From Dendrophyllia cribrosa (Eukaryota; Cnidaria; Anthozoa; Scleractinia; Dendrophylliidae): a stretch of 64,000 nt of DNA. A program made the translations under genes and the position numbers. The notes beneath the pieces are model-generated. The model saw nothing but the letters and a program-made list of their open reading frames with translations, was not told where the DNA came from and made no database searches. Location: positions 9,691,501 to 9,755,500 of the forward strand of contig JAJLRJ010000008.1 in NCBI GenBank assembly GCA_024195265.1. The letters run 5' to 3'. Shown here one piece after another: positions 1 to 11,196 of this stretch; the first letter of the stretch is position 1, and each line of letters opens with the position of its first letter.

Positions 1-1556
1 TATAGCAATCATTGTCGGTTTTATTGTTGTCTCTTTCACGACGGATTTGAGAAAAATCAAAGATCATTGACACAAGCGCCATTTTTTCCACTCAGAGATG
101 GATAAACAACATTGGCACTGTCCACTCTAAGATGGACGGCCGTTACTTGTGTCAATGAATGTTGTTAGGTTTATCAAACTATTTTCTAACGACATCCTAC
201 TAAAATTCGCAACTCGATATAGCAATCATTGTCGGTTTTATTGTTGTCTCTTTCGCGACGGATTTGAGAAAAATCAAAGATCATTGACACAAGCGCCATT
301 TTTTCCACTCAGAGATGGATAAACAACATTGGCACTGTCCACTCAAAGATGGACGGCCGTTACTTGTGTCAATGAACGTTGTTAGGTTTATCAAACTATT
401 TTCTAACGACATCCTACTAAAATTCGCAACTCGATATAGCAATCATTGTCGGTTTTATTGTCTCTTTCGCGACGGATTTGAGAAAAATCAAAGATCATTG
501 ACACAAGCGCCATTTTTTCCACTCAGAGATGGATAAACAACATTGGCACTGTCCACTCAAAGATGGACTTCTGTTACTTGTGTCAATGAACATTGTTAGG
601 TTTATCAAAATATTTTCTAACAACATCCTACTCAAATTCGCAACTCGATATAGCAATCATTGTCGGTTTTGTTGTTGTCTCTTTCGCGACGGATTTTAGA
701 AAAATCAAAGATCATTGACACAAGCGCCATTTTTTCCACTCAGAGATGGATAAACAACATTGGCACTGTCCACTCAAAGATGGACGGCCGTTACTTGTGC
801 CAATGAACGTTGTTAGGTTTATCAAACTATTTTCTAACGACATCCTACTAAAATTCGCAACTTGATATAGCAATCATTGTCGGTATTATTGTCTCTTTCG
901 CGACGGATTTGAGAAAAATCAAAGATCATTGACACAAGCGCCATTTTTTCCACTCAGAGATGGATAAACAACATTGGCACTGTCCACTCAAAGATGGACG
1001 GCCGTTACTTGTGTCAATGAATGTTGTTAGGTTTATCAAACTATTTTCTAACGACATCCTACTAAAATTCGCAACTCGATATAGCAATCATTGTCGGTTT
1101 TATTGTTGTCTCTTTCGCAACGGATTTTAGAAAAATCAAAGATCATTGACACAAGCGCCATTTTTTCCACTCAAAGATGGATAAACAACATTGGCACTGT
1201 CCACTCAAAGATGGACGGCCGTTACTTGTGTCAATGAACGTTGTTAGGTTTATCAAAATATTTTCTAACGACATCCTACTAAAATTCGCAACTCAATATA
1301 GCAATCATTGTCGGTTTTATTGTTGTCTCTTTCGCGATGGATTTGAGAAAAATCAAAGATCATTGACACAAGCGCCATTTTTTCCACTCAGAGATGGATA
1401 AACAACATTGGCACTGTCCACTCAAAGATGGACGGCCGTTACTTGTGTCGATGAACGTTGTTAGGTTTATCAAAATATTTTCTAACGACATCCTACTCAA
1501 ATTCGCAACTCGATATAGCAATCATTGTCGGTTTTGTTGTTGTCTCTTTCGCATAA
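1..1556. repeat. 217-bp tandem satellite array
   Basis: Head-to-tail copies of one unit: the motif GATGGATAAACAACATTGGC recurs with its ATG at 98, 315, 529, 746, 960, 1177 and 1394, giving periods of 217 or 214 bp. The 214-bp units lack one TTG in the TTATTGTTG stretch. The array runs off the left edge and stops abruptly near 1556. Short reading frames of 60-74 residues recur in each copy, but neither 217 nor 214 is a multiple of three and each frame stops at the unit junction, so I regard them as chance. Confidence 0.95.
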
Positions 1557-1989
1557 TACATACAACATTCAGTACTTAAAACTGACTTATTTTGAGACAA
1601 AAATACTTATTATGTATAGTGAAAGTAACTGAAACTCATTTGCAATGACCATACATGTACATGTATTTGTGAAAGTTGCTTGGTTTATCAAAAAGAAAAA
1701 TACTAGACTGTATCATTTAAGATCTACATTGTAAGATCACCAAATGAGATACATGTAAACATCCTTCCTTCTGCTCAAATGTGAAAAAACGGCTTTGAAA
1801 TTATGATAAAGAATGTAAGCTTACAGTGTATGTCAGAAATAAAAAAATACATGGAAAGCATTCAATACATAAAATTACTGTACATAAAAAGCATTCAATA
1901 CTCCTTTACAAGTACTTACTCTATTAACAGCGCCATAAAGAACTGTTTGTAGTGTGCATTTACTGTTCCAGCCTCCAGAACTTTAATTT
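1557..1989. other. AT-rich stretch, no gene seen
   Basis: AT-rich sequence between the satellite and the composite element. No coding region, RNA gene or repeat was recognised. Confidence 0.6.
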
Positions 1990-2029
1990 AACGCTGTGGC
2001 TAAATGGCCGGTAACCGGTCAAGGTTTTC

Positions 2030-2925
2030 AAAACACTAAATGGCCGGCAGTTCTATATTTTCAGTAAATTTCACAAAATCGAAAAATTCCAGCTAATCTA
2101 AACTATCATATGTCGATTTAGAAAGGTCAAGCGATCCTGAAATGCTTTATAGATCTCAAGTCTAGTGTTTGGTTTACGCTGGGCTCAGTAGACGAAACCA
2201 TGTTTTGTGACACTTGGAACTTTTTTCAGCTCGACTGCCGGTCAAGGTTTTCAAAACACTACTTTATTCTCAGTAAATTTCGCAAAATCGAAAAATTCCA
2301 GCTAATCTAAACTATCATATGTCGATTTAGAAAGGTCAAGCGATCCTGAAATGCTTTATAGATCTCAAGTCTAGTGTTTGGTTTACGCTGGGCTCAGTAG
2401 ACGAAACCATGTTTTGTGACACTTAGAACTTTTTTCAGCTCGACTGCCGGTCAAGGTTTTCAAAACACTACTTTATTCTCAGTAAATTTCGCAAAATCGA
2501 AAAATTCCAGCTAATCTAAACTATCATATGTCGATTTAGAAAGGTCAAGCGATCCTGAAATGCTTTATAGATCTCAAGTCTAGTGTTTGGTTTACGCTGG
2601 GCTCAGTAGACGAAACCATGTTTTGTGACACTTAGAACTTTTTTCAGCTCGACTGCCGGTCAAGGTTTTCAAAACACTACTTTATTCTCAGTAAATTTCG
2701 CAAAATCGAAAAATTCCAGCTAATCTAAACTATCATATGTCGATTTAGAAAGTTCAAGCGATCCTGAAATGCTTTATAGATCTCAAGTCTAGTGTTTGGT
2801 TTACGCTGGGCTCAGTAGACGAAACCATGTTTTGTGACACTTAGAACTTTTTTCAGCTCGACTGCCGGTCAAGGTTTTCAAAACACTAAATGGCCGGCAG
2901 TCCTACATTCTCAGTAAATTTGACA
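2030..2925 (+). repeat. Left array of 209-bp subterminal repeats
   Basis: The motif CGACTGCCGGTCAAGG starts at 2232, 2441, 2650 and 2859, exactly 209 bp apart. Outermost and innermost units carry TAAATGGCCGGCAGT, while the middle ones have a shortened form reading ACTACTTTATTCTC. Units are nearly identical, suggesting recent amplification. Confidence 0.9.
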
Positions 2926-2989
2926 AATCGAAAAAATCCAGCCATTCTGAACTATCATATGTCGTGAACCTTGATCAAACCAGCCGGTT

Positions 2990-3866
2990 TTGTGGGATTT
3001 CTATATCATATTTTTGTTGGTCGCGAGTCTTTGGATGTTCGTTACTATTTTCTGTCCAAAGCATGGCGTGACAGGCGACGTATGACGTCATACCAGCTTG
3101 ACCTTTGATACGGCCTCTGTGCAAAACCGGCGGGAAAAGTCTCCAAGCGTTAGTTGGTTCTTTTTGCTTCTGGAGCTCTGGAACTTCAACATCATCTTGT
3201 CGACGTTATGATGAAACGAAAAAGCTTTTTTGTACCAGGTAATCTTAACTTTGCGTTGATGTATAGAAGTAATGTCGAGTTTTATTCGTTCTTTGCCATT
3301 GAGTGGACTGATAAGAATATTGTCATTGATGTATTTCATCTACAATTTTATACCTTTCAGCCCAGAAAATGGATTCCAAGTTGCAGGTTAGTTAATTTGG
3401 TGACCTTTCAGCCTGTTTCGGCACATAACCTACCCTAAATGCGAGAGGATTTTCATGTGTTGTTGAGTTTGGGAGTGATGTCGCCTGAAGGGAAACGTGA
3501 AAGAAAAGCGCGCGACGTGCTCTCCTTGATAGTAGGAAATTAATCATGAAATGGTACATGAAGAGGGAAACATCGGTAAAATTTCCCACCAACGAAAAGA
3601 TCTGAAGTAAGAGAATTTAAAGAGAGGGAGTACTGGTTTGATTTTGGATAATGTCTGTATGGAGAGGTGACACCATCGTTTGTTGCGGGGCCGGAGAGGT
3701 CCATCAGATGTCTTCAGGAACCCATTACCTCGTGCCTTTGAGGTGGCTCCTAATAGTTTAAACATTCCCATCACGATACATCTATGATATTCAATCACAG
3801 CTACACCAGTAAAGTTAAGAGAAAACGTTTAGTACAGGTTTGTAAACACTTAACCAATGAACAAAT
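2990..3866. other. Interior of composite element, no gene seen
   Basis: Unique-looking sequence with only short overlapping reading frames on both strands; none is recognisable. Nothing else supported. Confidence 0.5.
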
Positions 3867-4406
3867 TTAGGTGGCTACCACATCAAAATTTGTTACCATG
3901 GCGACGTCAAAAGAGGCCAAAAAGACCCCATTTTCAACCTTTTGAGGCTAATAACTTCAAAACTGTTCGGTGAAATTTTTTGATTTTTATACGTTTTTGT
4001 CTTATAAACATAACAAACATTTTCGCCAATTTTGAAAACAATCTGTACATAGGATTTAGACATATATCATTTTTACATAAATATATGGTAGCTCTGAACT
4101 CTATGTACAGAACTTTTTAAAAAATTGTTGAAATGTTTCTCTTGCCAATTAATCAAAAATATATCGAAAACAAAAACTTTCACCGTGTAGTTTATAAGTT
4201 ATTGGCCTCAAATGGTCCAAGATAGCGTATTTTTTACCTCTTTTCGCGTTGCCATGGCAATGAATGATGACGTCATTTGAATACCACGTTGTTGACTGAT
4301 AAAAGATTTACTGGTTCTCCAACTAAAAGATTTTTAGCCACACCATCGAGCTAGCTGTAATGGAATGCAAAAGACGAGAGGGCTGAACAATATTGAGCCA
4401 CCTTAA
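3867..4406. mobile_element. MITE with TTAGGTGGCT / AGCCACCTTAA ends
   Basis: The ends form a short inverted repeat (TAGGTGGCT left, AGCCACCTTA right) around about 540 bp containing TTACCATGGCGACGTC and its counterpart GTTGCCATGGCAATG near the other end. There is no coding sequence. The termini resemble those of three other elements in this window (21324-22148, 34501-35278, 39995-40752). Confidence 0.6.
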
Positions 4407-5692
4407 TTATTACTTGTATAACGGACTTCTTCTTATCACTGGGTTGCTGGTTGAGATTGGAACAAAGTCACTTAGACCGGCAAGATTTCGAATGGATAAT
4501 GATGGCGATAGGGGTGGGGGGGCGAGAGCTTGAAAAAGCCTCCTACAAAGTTAAGAAGCCGATTCTATGAGCCGGACTGGCAAGGTTCACCGGAACGACA
4601 ATCAGCCTAGTATAAAATGAGGGGAGACAGCTCGGATAAAAGCTTATGTTTCGTATTTCTCTCTCTTTTTTTACCATTTTTATTATTTTTTTTCTCCAGT
4701 ATTTGACTATTTACACAATTCAATACAATTCACACTTTGTAGGAAGAGAAACAAGGATAAAATGGTGGCCGACTTTGCTCGGACACTAACCTCGTTCCCA
4801 GGGTGTTTGGAAACGAGATTTAAAACACTCTTTTCTGGTGCTGGGTTGGCAAACGCCCTCACATGAGACCTCTTAGCCTCTAAGTTAAGTTAACGTGCCC
4901 ATAAATTCTGCCCTTTCTTTTCTTCTCCTTGTCTTGGCCATAGCGCCTTCTGTCATTTAAATATTTTTAAGATTACGTTTAGTTAGATTTCGTCTCGTCT
5001 TTGGCCTCAAAAAAATGGTCTTAGGAGACAGGAGCAGAATTAGTGACGGATTTCACATTATGTTTCGCGAAAGAAAAGTGTCTTTAAACCAAACGCCTGA
5101 GGACAGACCTGAGGACCCTTCCATTTTCGTAAAATGGAACATTTATCAAACTACGTAAACAAAAGAAGGAAAAAAAAAAAGAAGAAAAAAACAAAAGAAG
5201 AAAAAAAAAAAAAGAAAACATGCAAATTTGAAGGGTTAGTGGATTCGGGACATTTTTAAAAAAGTTTAAAGCCCCCACCCTTCCCCCCCGCCCCCCGCTC
5301 CCGCCAAAGCAGGGTTTCACACGCCTTAACCCATATGAGAACTTCGGAGAACTTCATTCTTTTCTTACATAATATGGTTAATTTGAATTTTTGCAGTCCA
5401 TTGTTTAATATCTGGTATTAATTTACCCGTTTTTATGAGCATATCTATCTATATATATATCTACCTGAATTTTTGAAAACGATATCGCTCTAAGTAAGCA
5501 TTTGTGAGCGTTCTTGGCCTTGTTTTTAATATAAAAATATAAAATATAATAGACCGTTGCTAGCCTTTTTTTCTGTCGCTCTCGCTCCCTTTCCCTCTCC
5601 TCTCTCTTCTCTGTGATTTTCGGGCTGATCGGGCTCAAAAAACCCTTGTTTGGGCTAGTTGTAGTGAAATTGCGTAAATTTTCGTTGAACAC

Positions 5693-5727
<35 letters not shown>

Positions 5728-5762
5728 TTATTTTAAAGGAAATTGTTAGAAATGGAAAGTTC
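4407..5762. other. Non-coding, low-complexity tracts
   Basis: Contains a G-run near 4505, an A-rich tract at 5167-5218, a G/C-rich run near 5283-5300 and a (TA)n microsatellite at 5697-5723. No supported gene. Confidence 0.6.
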
Positions 5763-6236
5763 GAAAGCATGACCAGGCGCGAAGCTGCTTCCCTAGAATA
5801 CCCCCCCGTTATTCAGACGAGTAGGACGACGCTGTTATCACAGCAGCCCAAGGAACCAGCAGATATTTTGTCCTTGACAAGAATTCCTTCGGAGTCCACC
5901 TGCCAGCAGATGAAAGAGCTTTGTCTAAAGGGAAACTACGTTGCTGTCGATTGTGTGATTCTCCGCAAGTCCACTTGGTATAAAGCCGTATCTCTATGGA
6001 ATTCTCTTGACAATCATATGCGTGCAATCTCAAGCAAAAGCTTATTTAAAAACTCTCTTAAACGCAGAACTTCATGCGAATAGCTTAATTTATAGATAAT
6101 TTTTTTTATACGTTAATTACATGTAGTTTTTAAGCTTTTTATTCACTTATAAACTGTTTAACTTTTAAATACACGACCACATCAGCTCCGCTGTAATTTT
6201 TTATCGTGTTTAAATAAATAAATGTTGTTGTTGTTG
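5763..6236 (+). pseudogene. 3' remnant of a non-LTR retrotransposon (LINE)
   Basis: An open frame ends at 6083 with a segment of the form WNSLDNHMRAISSKSLFKNS, which resembles the C-terminal tail after the reverse transcriptase of CR1/L2-like LINEs (WNSLP...FK..LK). It is followed by a short 3' region ending AAATAAATAAATG(TTG)n at 6207-6240, typical of such LINE tails. A second (TTG)n tail follows near 6320. The reverse transcriptase core is absent. The family is inferred from this short match only. Confidence 0.5.
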
Positions 6237-6439
6237 TTATTTCAAAAGTGACTCAACCAATAAACTAATTATTAACTTTTTTAAGAGAATAGGTAATGTA
6301 CGTATGTAAATACCTTTAATAAATTGTTGTTGTTGTTGTATTTGTGTAAAAAAGACATTAAAAAACTGGCTTGACTGGGTGTGAAGATAGTAACTTCTGT
6401 GAGTTTCGGAAAAGAGACACTTATAGCTGGAATTTTTCG

Positions 6440-6961
6440 ATTTTGTGAAATTTACTGAGAATAAAGGACTGCCGGCCATTTAGTGTTTTGAAAACCTTGA
6501 CCGGCAGTCGAGCTGAAAAAAGTTCTAAGTGTCACAAAACATGGTTTCGTCTTCTGAGCCCAGCGTAAACCAAACACTAGACTTGAGATCTATAAAGCAT
6601 TTCAGGATCGCTTGAACTTTCTAAATCGACATATGATAGTTTAGATTAGCTGGAATTTTTCGATTTTGTGAAATTTACTGAGAATAAAGTAGTGTTTTGA
6701 AAACCTTGACCGGCAGTCGAGCTGAAAAAAGTTCCAAGTGTCACAAAACATGGTTTCGTCTACTGAGCCCAGCGTAAACCAAACACTAGACTTGAGATCT
6801 ATAAAGCATTTCAGGATCGCTTGACCTTTCTAAATCGACATATGATAGTTTAGATTAGCTGGAATTTTTCGATTTTGTGAAATTTACTGAAAATATAGAA
6901 TTGCCGGCCATTTAGTGTTTTGAAAACCTTGACCGGTTACCGGCCATTTAGCCACAGCGTT
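6440..6961 (-). repeat. Right, inverted array of the same 209-bp repeats
   Basis: Reverse-complement copies of the left array, with about two units rather than four. The innermost and outermost unit types are the same as on the left, so the arms differ only in the number of middle units. Confidence 0.9.
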
Positions 6962-8090
6962 AATTTAAAATGGTGAATTTCAACACGAATCAAGCTACAG
7001 CTGTAGGGAGGTTTGAGCCTATAGCCGGAGTAGAAAAGGCATTAAAACACGCTAAACGCTCGCGGCTTACAAATCATTTGTTGTTTCTGATTTAAATAAA
7101 CTACATGTACACGAGGAAGCATAAAAAGTGTAGGCGAGCATGTTTTAAAATAGCAAATGAAACAAATTTACAAACACATCGAACCTACCTTTGCAGCAAC
7201 ATCTTCGATCACTGGCGGCCATAATGAAAATATGACTCCATAAGCTGATGAAATGGAAGAAAAATATGCATATCCAGCGCAGATACGTTGAAACAATGTT
7301 ATAAGGTGACAAACTGAGCTTTTAAAGCGAGACGATAACTTTCTTATCCCTTCAAATGCTTCAGATTAAACTAAATGTACAGACTCGAGCTCGAAGGTTC
7401 GCCGTTGAAAAGTGAAAAGAGCGCCAATAACTCGAACAGCCCGCCGGGAAGAACTCCATTTGCGCATGACTAAACCGTACTCAACCTCTCCCGGCCACAG
7501 CGTGGCACACTCTTTTTATACTCCACAGACATGCATGTGAAGCAAACCTACGATTAACTGGCCCTAGTTTGTTTAGCCGGAAACATCATTTCGCCGTGAT
7601 AATGGCAAATTAGCAATAAATAAAAATTTGCCCGAATAAAAAATTCTGTTACGTACAGCGCAACATCAACACAATTCTGTTTATACATCAGACCAGGAAC
7701 CTATTACTCAGACCTCAGATCTCGAACCAACAACGGTAAGACTTCAGATTGAAAATTGTAGTTTGGGCCGGCCTGGAGTTTTTGTTAAATGTACGATATA
7801 AAACAATAGGAATCAGTTAGGAATACGCGGACTTAAACACTACGGAAACGGGTGTTTTTGTGTCCGTGATCGGAAACCCTGCGGAAACGCGTAGAGAATG
7901 AATAAATTTCTTGTTACGTGTTTCCCGTTGTATCCGCGCCGCGGAAACGCGACTGAAACTCACAGTTTCATGTTTCCGTAACATTTCCGAGTTACGGAAA
8001 CTCCTTATTTCACCCTGTGTTCGTGCATGTGAAAATATACTTACATGAAAGGGGATGTAGAAAAGATTGGCTGTACAAACCGTAGCTATA
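6962..8090. other. Intergenic; cluster of CGGAAAC motifs
   Basis: No gene is seen. Between about 7845 and 8010 the motif CGGAAAC or its inverse GTTTCCG occurs at least six times in both orientations, forming imperfect palindromes such as GTTTCCGTAACATTTCCGAG. Function unknown. Confidence 0.45.
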
Positions 8091-8091
8091 T

Positions 8092-8488
8092 ATTAGACCC
8101 GGGGGGGGGGGAGGGGGGGGGGGGGAGGGGAGGGGGCGATACTCCCCGACAAATTGGGTGGGGTGTGCGGCCCGCTTCTTAAAACCCTTACCCTATTTCA
8201 TACCAAAATATGCGATTTTCCCTACCCTATTTCAGACCTGACCCAAAATTCGATACTCGATTTCAGACCAGACCCTTAAATCGATACCCTATTTCAGATG
8301 TTAATCAAACCGCATTTCTCAAGGGATGTAAAAAGTAGCTTCTTCTAAAAACCATACCCAATTGCAGACCAGAGTGCTCAAAACATACCCTATTTCAGAC
8401 CAAAATGGTCAAAATCTATACCCTATTTCAGACCAAAACGGCTTGAAAACCATACCCTTGAGGGCCGCACCCCCCCGGGATATTAGGT
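8092..8488. mobile_element. G-rich-ended short repeat element
   Basis: The left end is ATTAGACCCGGGGGG running into a broken poly-G tract (8101-8136). The right end is CCCCCCCGGGATATTAG, so the ends are inverted repeats. The interior holds many degenerate copies of ACCCTATTTCAGACC. No coding potential. A similar layout recurs at 36470-36881. Confidence 0.55.
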
Positions 8489-9008
8489 AGGTTTCAATTT
8501 AAGGGAGAAGGTTACTCTTTGCCAGTCTACTAAGTATATTTCAGCACATTGGCGGTGTTCAAAACGATTTTAAGGTAACTTGTGACATGGATTACATAAG
8601 GACATCAGTTTATTGCTATATCATACTTCATATTAGTGGAAAAAAACAGGGCATATTTGGGAGAGACGTTCTCCTTTAAGGCCCTAATTTACATTTCCTT
8701 TGACTTGAATCTGTGATTGTTTTGTTGAATGAATCAGATGAAATGACAGCCTGTCAGTTGTTAGTATTGACTTCTTTGTGAAAATATGTGCCTCGTTTAC
8801 AACTTTCTACCCTTTTAAGATTCTTTGTCACAAAGTAAATTAGAAACAAACATTGGCCAGTTAAAAAATTGATCCGAATCGAACAGCCTAGGAACTCACT
8901 ACCCACACAACTAGCATTTGTGTGTGTTTGCATTTCAGAATAATTTATTAGACGTGTGAGCGATTTCCAATTGAGTGTCGAAAGTAATTTCACAAAACGA
9001 TCACAAAG
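8489..9008. other. No gene seen
   Basis: AT-rich intergenic sequence with only short frames that I cannot support as genes. Confidence 0.5.
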
Positions 9009-9056
9009 AGATCACAAAGCGTAGCTTTGGTTTTGCATTGCTACGCTTTGTGATCT
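9009..9056. repeat. Perfect 17-bp hairpin
   Basis: AGATCACAAAGCGTAGC (9009-9025) is followed after 14 bases by its exact inverse GCTACGCTTTGTGATCT (9040-9056). The adjoining sequence (GTGCCACTTTCTCAACCAATC, then TTTTCCCGCGCTTCACG) looks like a dispersed repeat rather than a gene. Confidence 0.75.
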
Positions 9057-9256
9057 CGTGCCACTTTCTCAACCAATCACTGAAGTAAAACCAAAACCAA
9101 TCATGACTTGGTCGCACGCGTTTTCCCGCGCTTCACGCCGGCTTGGTTGGCTCATTGGAGTATAAATAAATAAATATGTATCCTGCGCAGCGTTAATTGT
9201 AGTTACGCGAGAAAGTGTTTAGTTTAACGCTGTAAAAAGTGTTAAAAATGGAACTA

Positions 9257-9284
9257 GACGTTTCGGCAATGCTGCCTTTATCAG
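9257..9284 (-). other. Penelope-terminal / degenerate hammerhead-like motif
   Basis: On the minus strand this reads CTGATAAAGGC, a short loop, then GCCGAAACGTC, so GGCA/TGCC can pair. The layout CTGATRA-stem-GAAAC-GTC matches the hammerhead-like termini known from Penelope-like elements, but the core has A where active hammerheads have G (CUGAUGA). Probably a solitary terminal remnant. Confidence 0.35.
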
Positions 9285-10337
9285 TAGAAATGGAACACAT
9301 TTTTACTACTGATGAAGGCACTTTCTCACGTGGCTTATTGGAGTGTCTGCGTCTGTTTTGATTGACCAGTGCATGCAATTACTTTGTTTTTTTTTGGTTT
9401 TGCGACACTCAATTGAAAACTGCTCTATTTTCTGATGGCTTCATTACTGTCGTTACTATCGACGCCAAGACTCGGACATATGAATATCCCACTTGTTTCG
9501 ATATTGTTGTTGGAATTACGTCATGTCTCTTTTTCCAACAAATAAATCGAGTAACCAAATGTTTTCGTCATAACTACTAGTACTAGGTTTGGATCTCCGC
9601 ATCTTAAAGGCTTAAAAATAATTAGCGTACTCTCAAATGCAGGATTGAGGTGTTGTGAACTGCGCTATAGAAAGTACAATGGAAGGGATAAAATGGGCTC
9701 AGCGAGTTTGTTTGCATTGAGCACCTGTCTCAGGGTTAGCAAAGGCCCTTAAAAAGCATAAAAAGATATGTTAGATGCTAAACCTACTAAAAACGTGGGT
9801 AACCAATATGTCAAAAAGGCTGATTTGAACTGAGTCATGAGTGTCTGAATAGCATCCACACAATGTAACAAAGGTACATGCATTCAACCGTGTTGCCAGT
9901 TAAATTGTAGACCTTTTCTCCAACTGAAAAATGCAGGATTTTAAAGGCGGTCATATTTGTCTGAAACACTACTTTTTGTTTGCATGTGCGTCATTGAAAC
10001 CAAGCGTGTCTGCCTGTCTGCGTGTCTGTATGTCCGATACTCAAGTATAGGTACAAGATGAAATTTGAGATTTGTCTTGAATTAGTTTGGCTGCCATTGA
10101 AATAAACGTTCAGATCTACAAGCAGCGATAAAGTTGTAGTACTGAGATGTCTAAGCCAAGAGGTAAACTTCCTACCATTTTGGGGCAGGTAGGTCGACTT
10201 GTCATTTCGGACATGTCCACACTGAAGCAAAATTTAGACATTTTTGAAAGAGAAAAGCTAAATCAGCTTGATATCTATATCATTTGTCTTCCTCGTTCTT
10301 TTTTTCTGTTGGAATTAACTAGACTAAAACTGATGTC

Positions 10338-10477
10338 TGATTTTCTTCTAAATAGCCGCTGCGGAGAAAGACACAACTATATTAATTTTCTTGCGTCTTA
10401 GAAGCTTATACCCAATTGCAAAATCGTTCTTGTTTTCCATAAAACAGTCATACTATGGCAACTTTGATTGAATTATA
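10338..10477 (+). repeat. Repeat X, copy A, left part
   Basis: From ACTGATGTCTGATTTTCTTC to GATTGAATTATA this matches 26562-27072 (minus a MITE present there). The matching right part resumes at 23906 after foldback element Y and a MITE. X is therefore an older dispersed repeat interrupted here. Confidence 0.75.
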
Positions 10478-11196
10478 TCAAGAGAAAATAATTGGACAGA
10501 GAGGGACTCTCCCAGTAATGGGTTTGGGATATCTTAATTGCAAAAAAGTTATTTTTAGTAACAATGCGGACCACGCGAAAACATTTTCCGGTGAGCTGGT
10601 TGACTTCCGGAAGACTCGCTTTCATGAATCAGCGCGTCAAGCCAGGCGGAGTCAGCAAATTAAAAAAATGGCGACCATCGCGGTGGGCAGAAATTTTTTT
10701 TGGGACCACTTTTCGATCTAGCTTGGTAACCGTTCCCAACTATGTCGAGCGAGGTCTGGGTTCCCCTTTACTAAAATGGCGGCGGTTTCGAGGCGAAGTG
10801 TTTTGATCGATCGTGACATAAATTCTGCCTTCGAAATCCACATTTTGTGGAAGAAAGGCGAACGCATTAGCTTTACAATGGTGAAAGATAAGGGAAAGGC
10901 TGTCTGCCAGAGAAATCGATGGGGCCGTAGTTCTGTAAACGTGAAGAACATGCGACGACAAAAGTGGTCCCAAAATAATTTCGCAGCCAGAGAAGCGATG
11001 TTTTGGGACCACTTTGGAGTGAAATTTGAGACCGAATGCTAGTGACGTATCTAGCTACATTCTGGCGGGAATTTCGCGCGCTTAGATCTTTCTGCTCAGC
11101 TCTTTGTTGGCGACTGTTGCATTGCGTTTACCCTAGGAATTATCCCTCGTTTAACTCGATCTCTGCAGTTTACCCTGCTAATCGTGTTAACTCAAT

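Larger units (their letters stand above)
1990..6961. mobile_element. Composite DNA element with tandem-repeat inverted termini
   Basis: The left end reads AACGCTGTGGCTAAATGGCC and the right end is its exact inverse, ending GGCCATTTAGCCACAGCGTT. Inside the left end lie about four tandem 209-bp units; inside the right end lie about two units in inverse orientation. The flanks allow two readings of the target duplication: 5-bp AATTT on both sides, or TTAA with the element starting CGCTGTGG. TTAA is typical of piggyBac and Kolobok families, but no transposase is seen. The interior holds a smaller MITE (3867-4406), a LINE 3' remnant and low-complexity tracts, so this is a non-autonomous composite. 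Confidence 0.75.

Noticed and set aside
315..1579. Repeated 61-74-residue frames starting MDKQHWHCPLKDG
   Set aside because: They recur once per satellite unit; the period is not a multiple of three and each ends at the unit junction.
5423..5692. Minus-strand frame with an Arg/Glu run
   Set aside because: Arises from CTCTCT/CCCTCTCC low-complexity sequence, with no recognisable domain.
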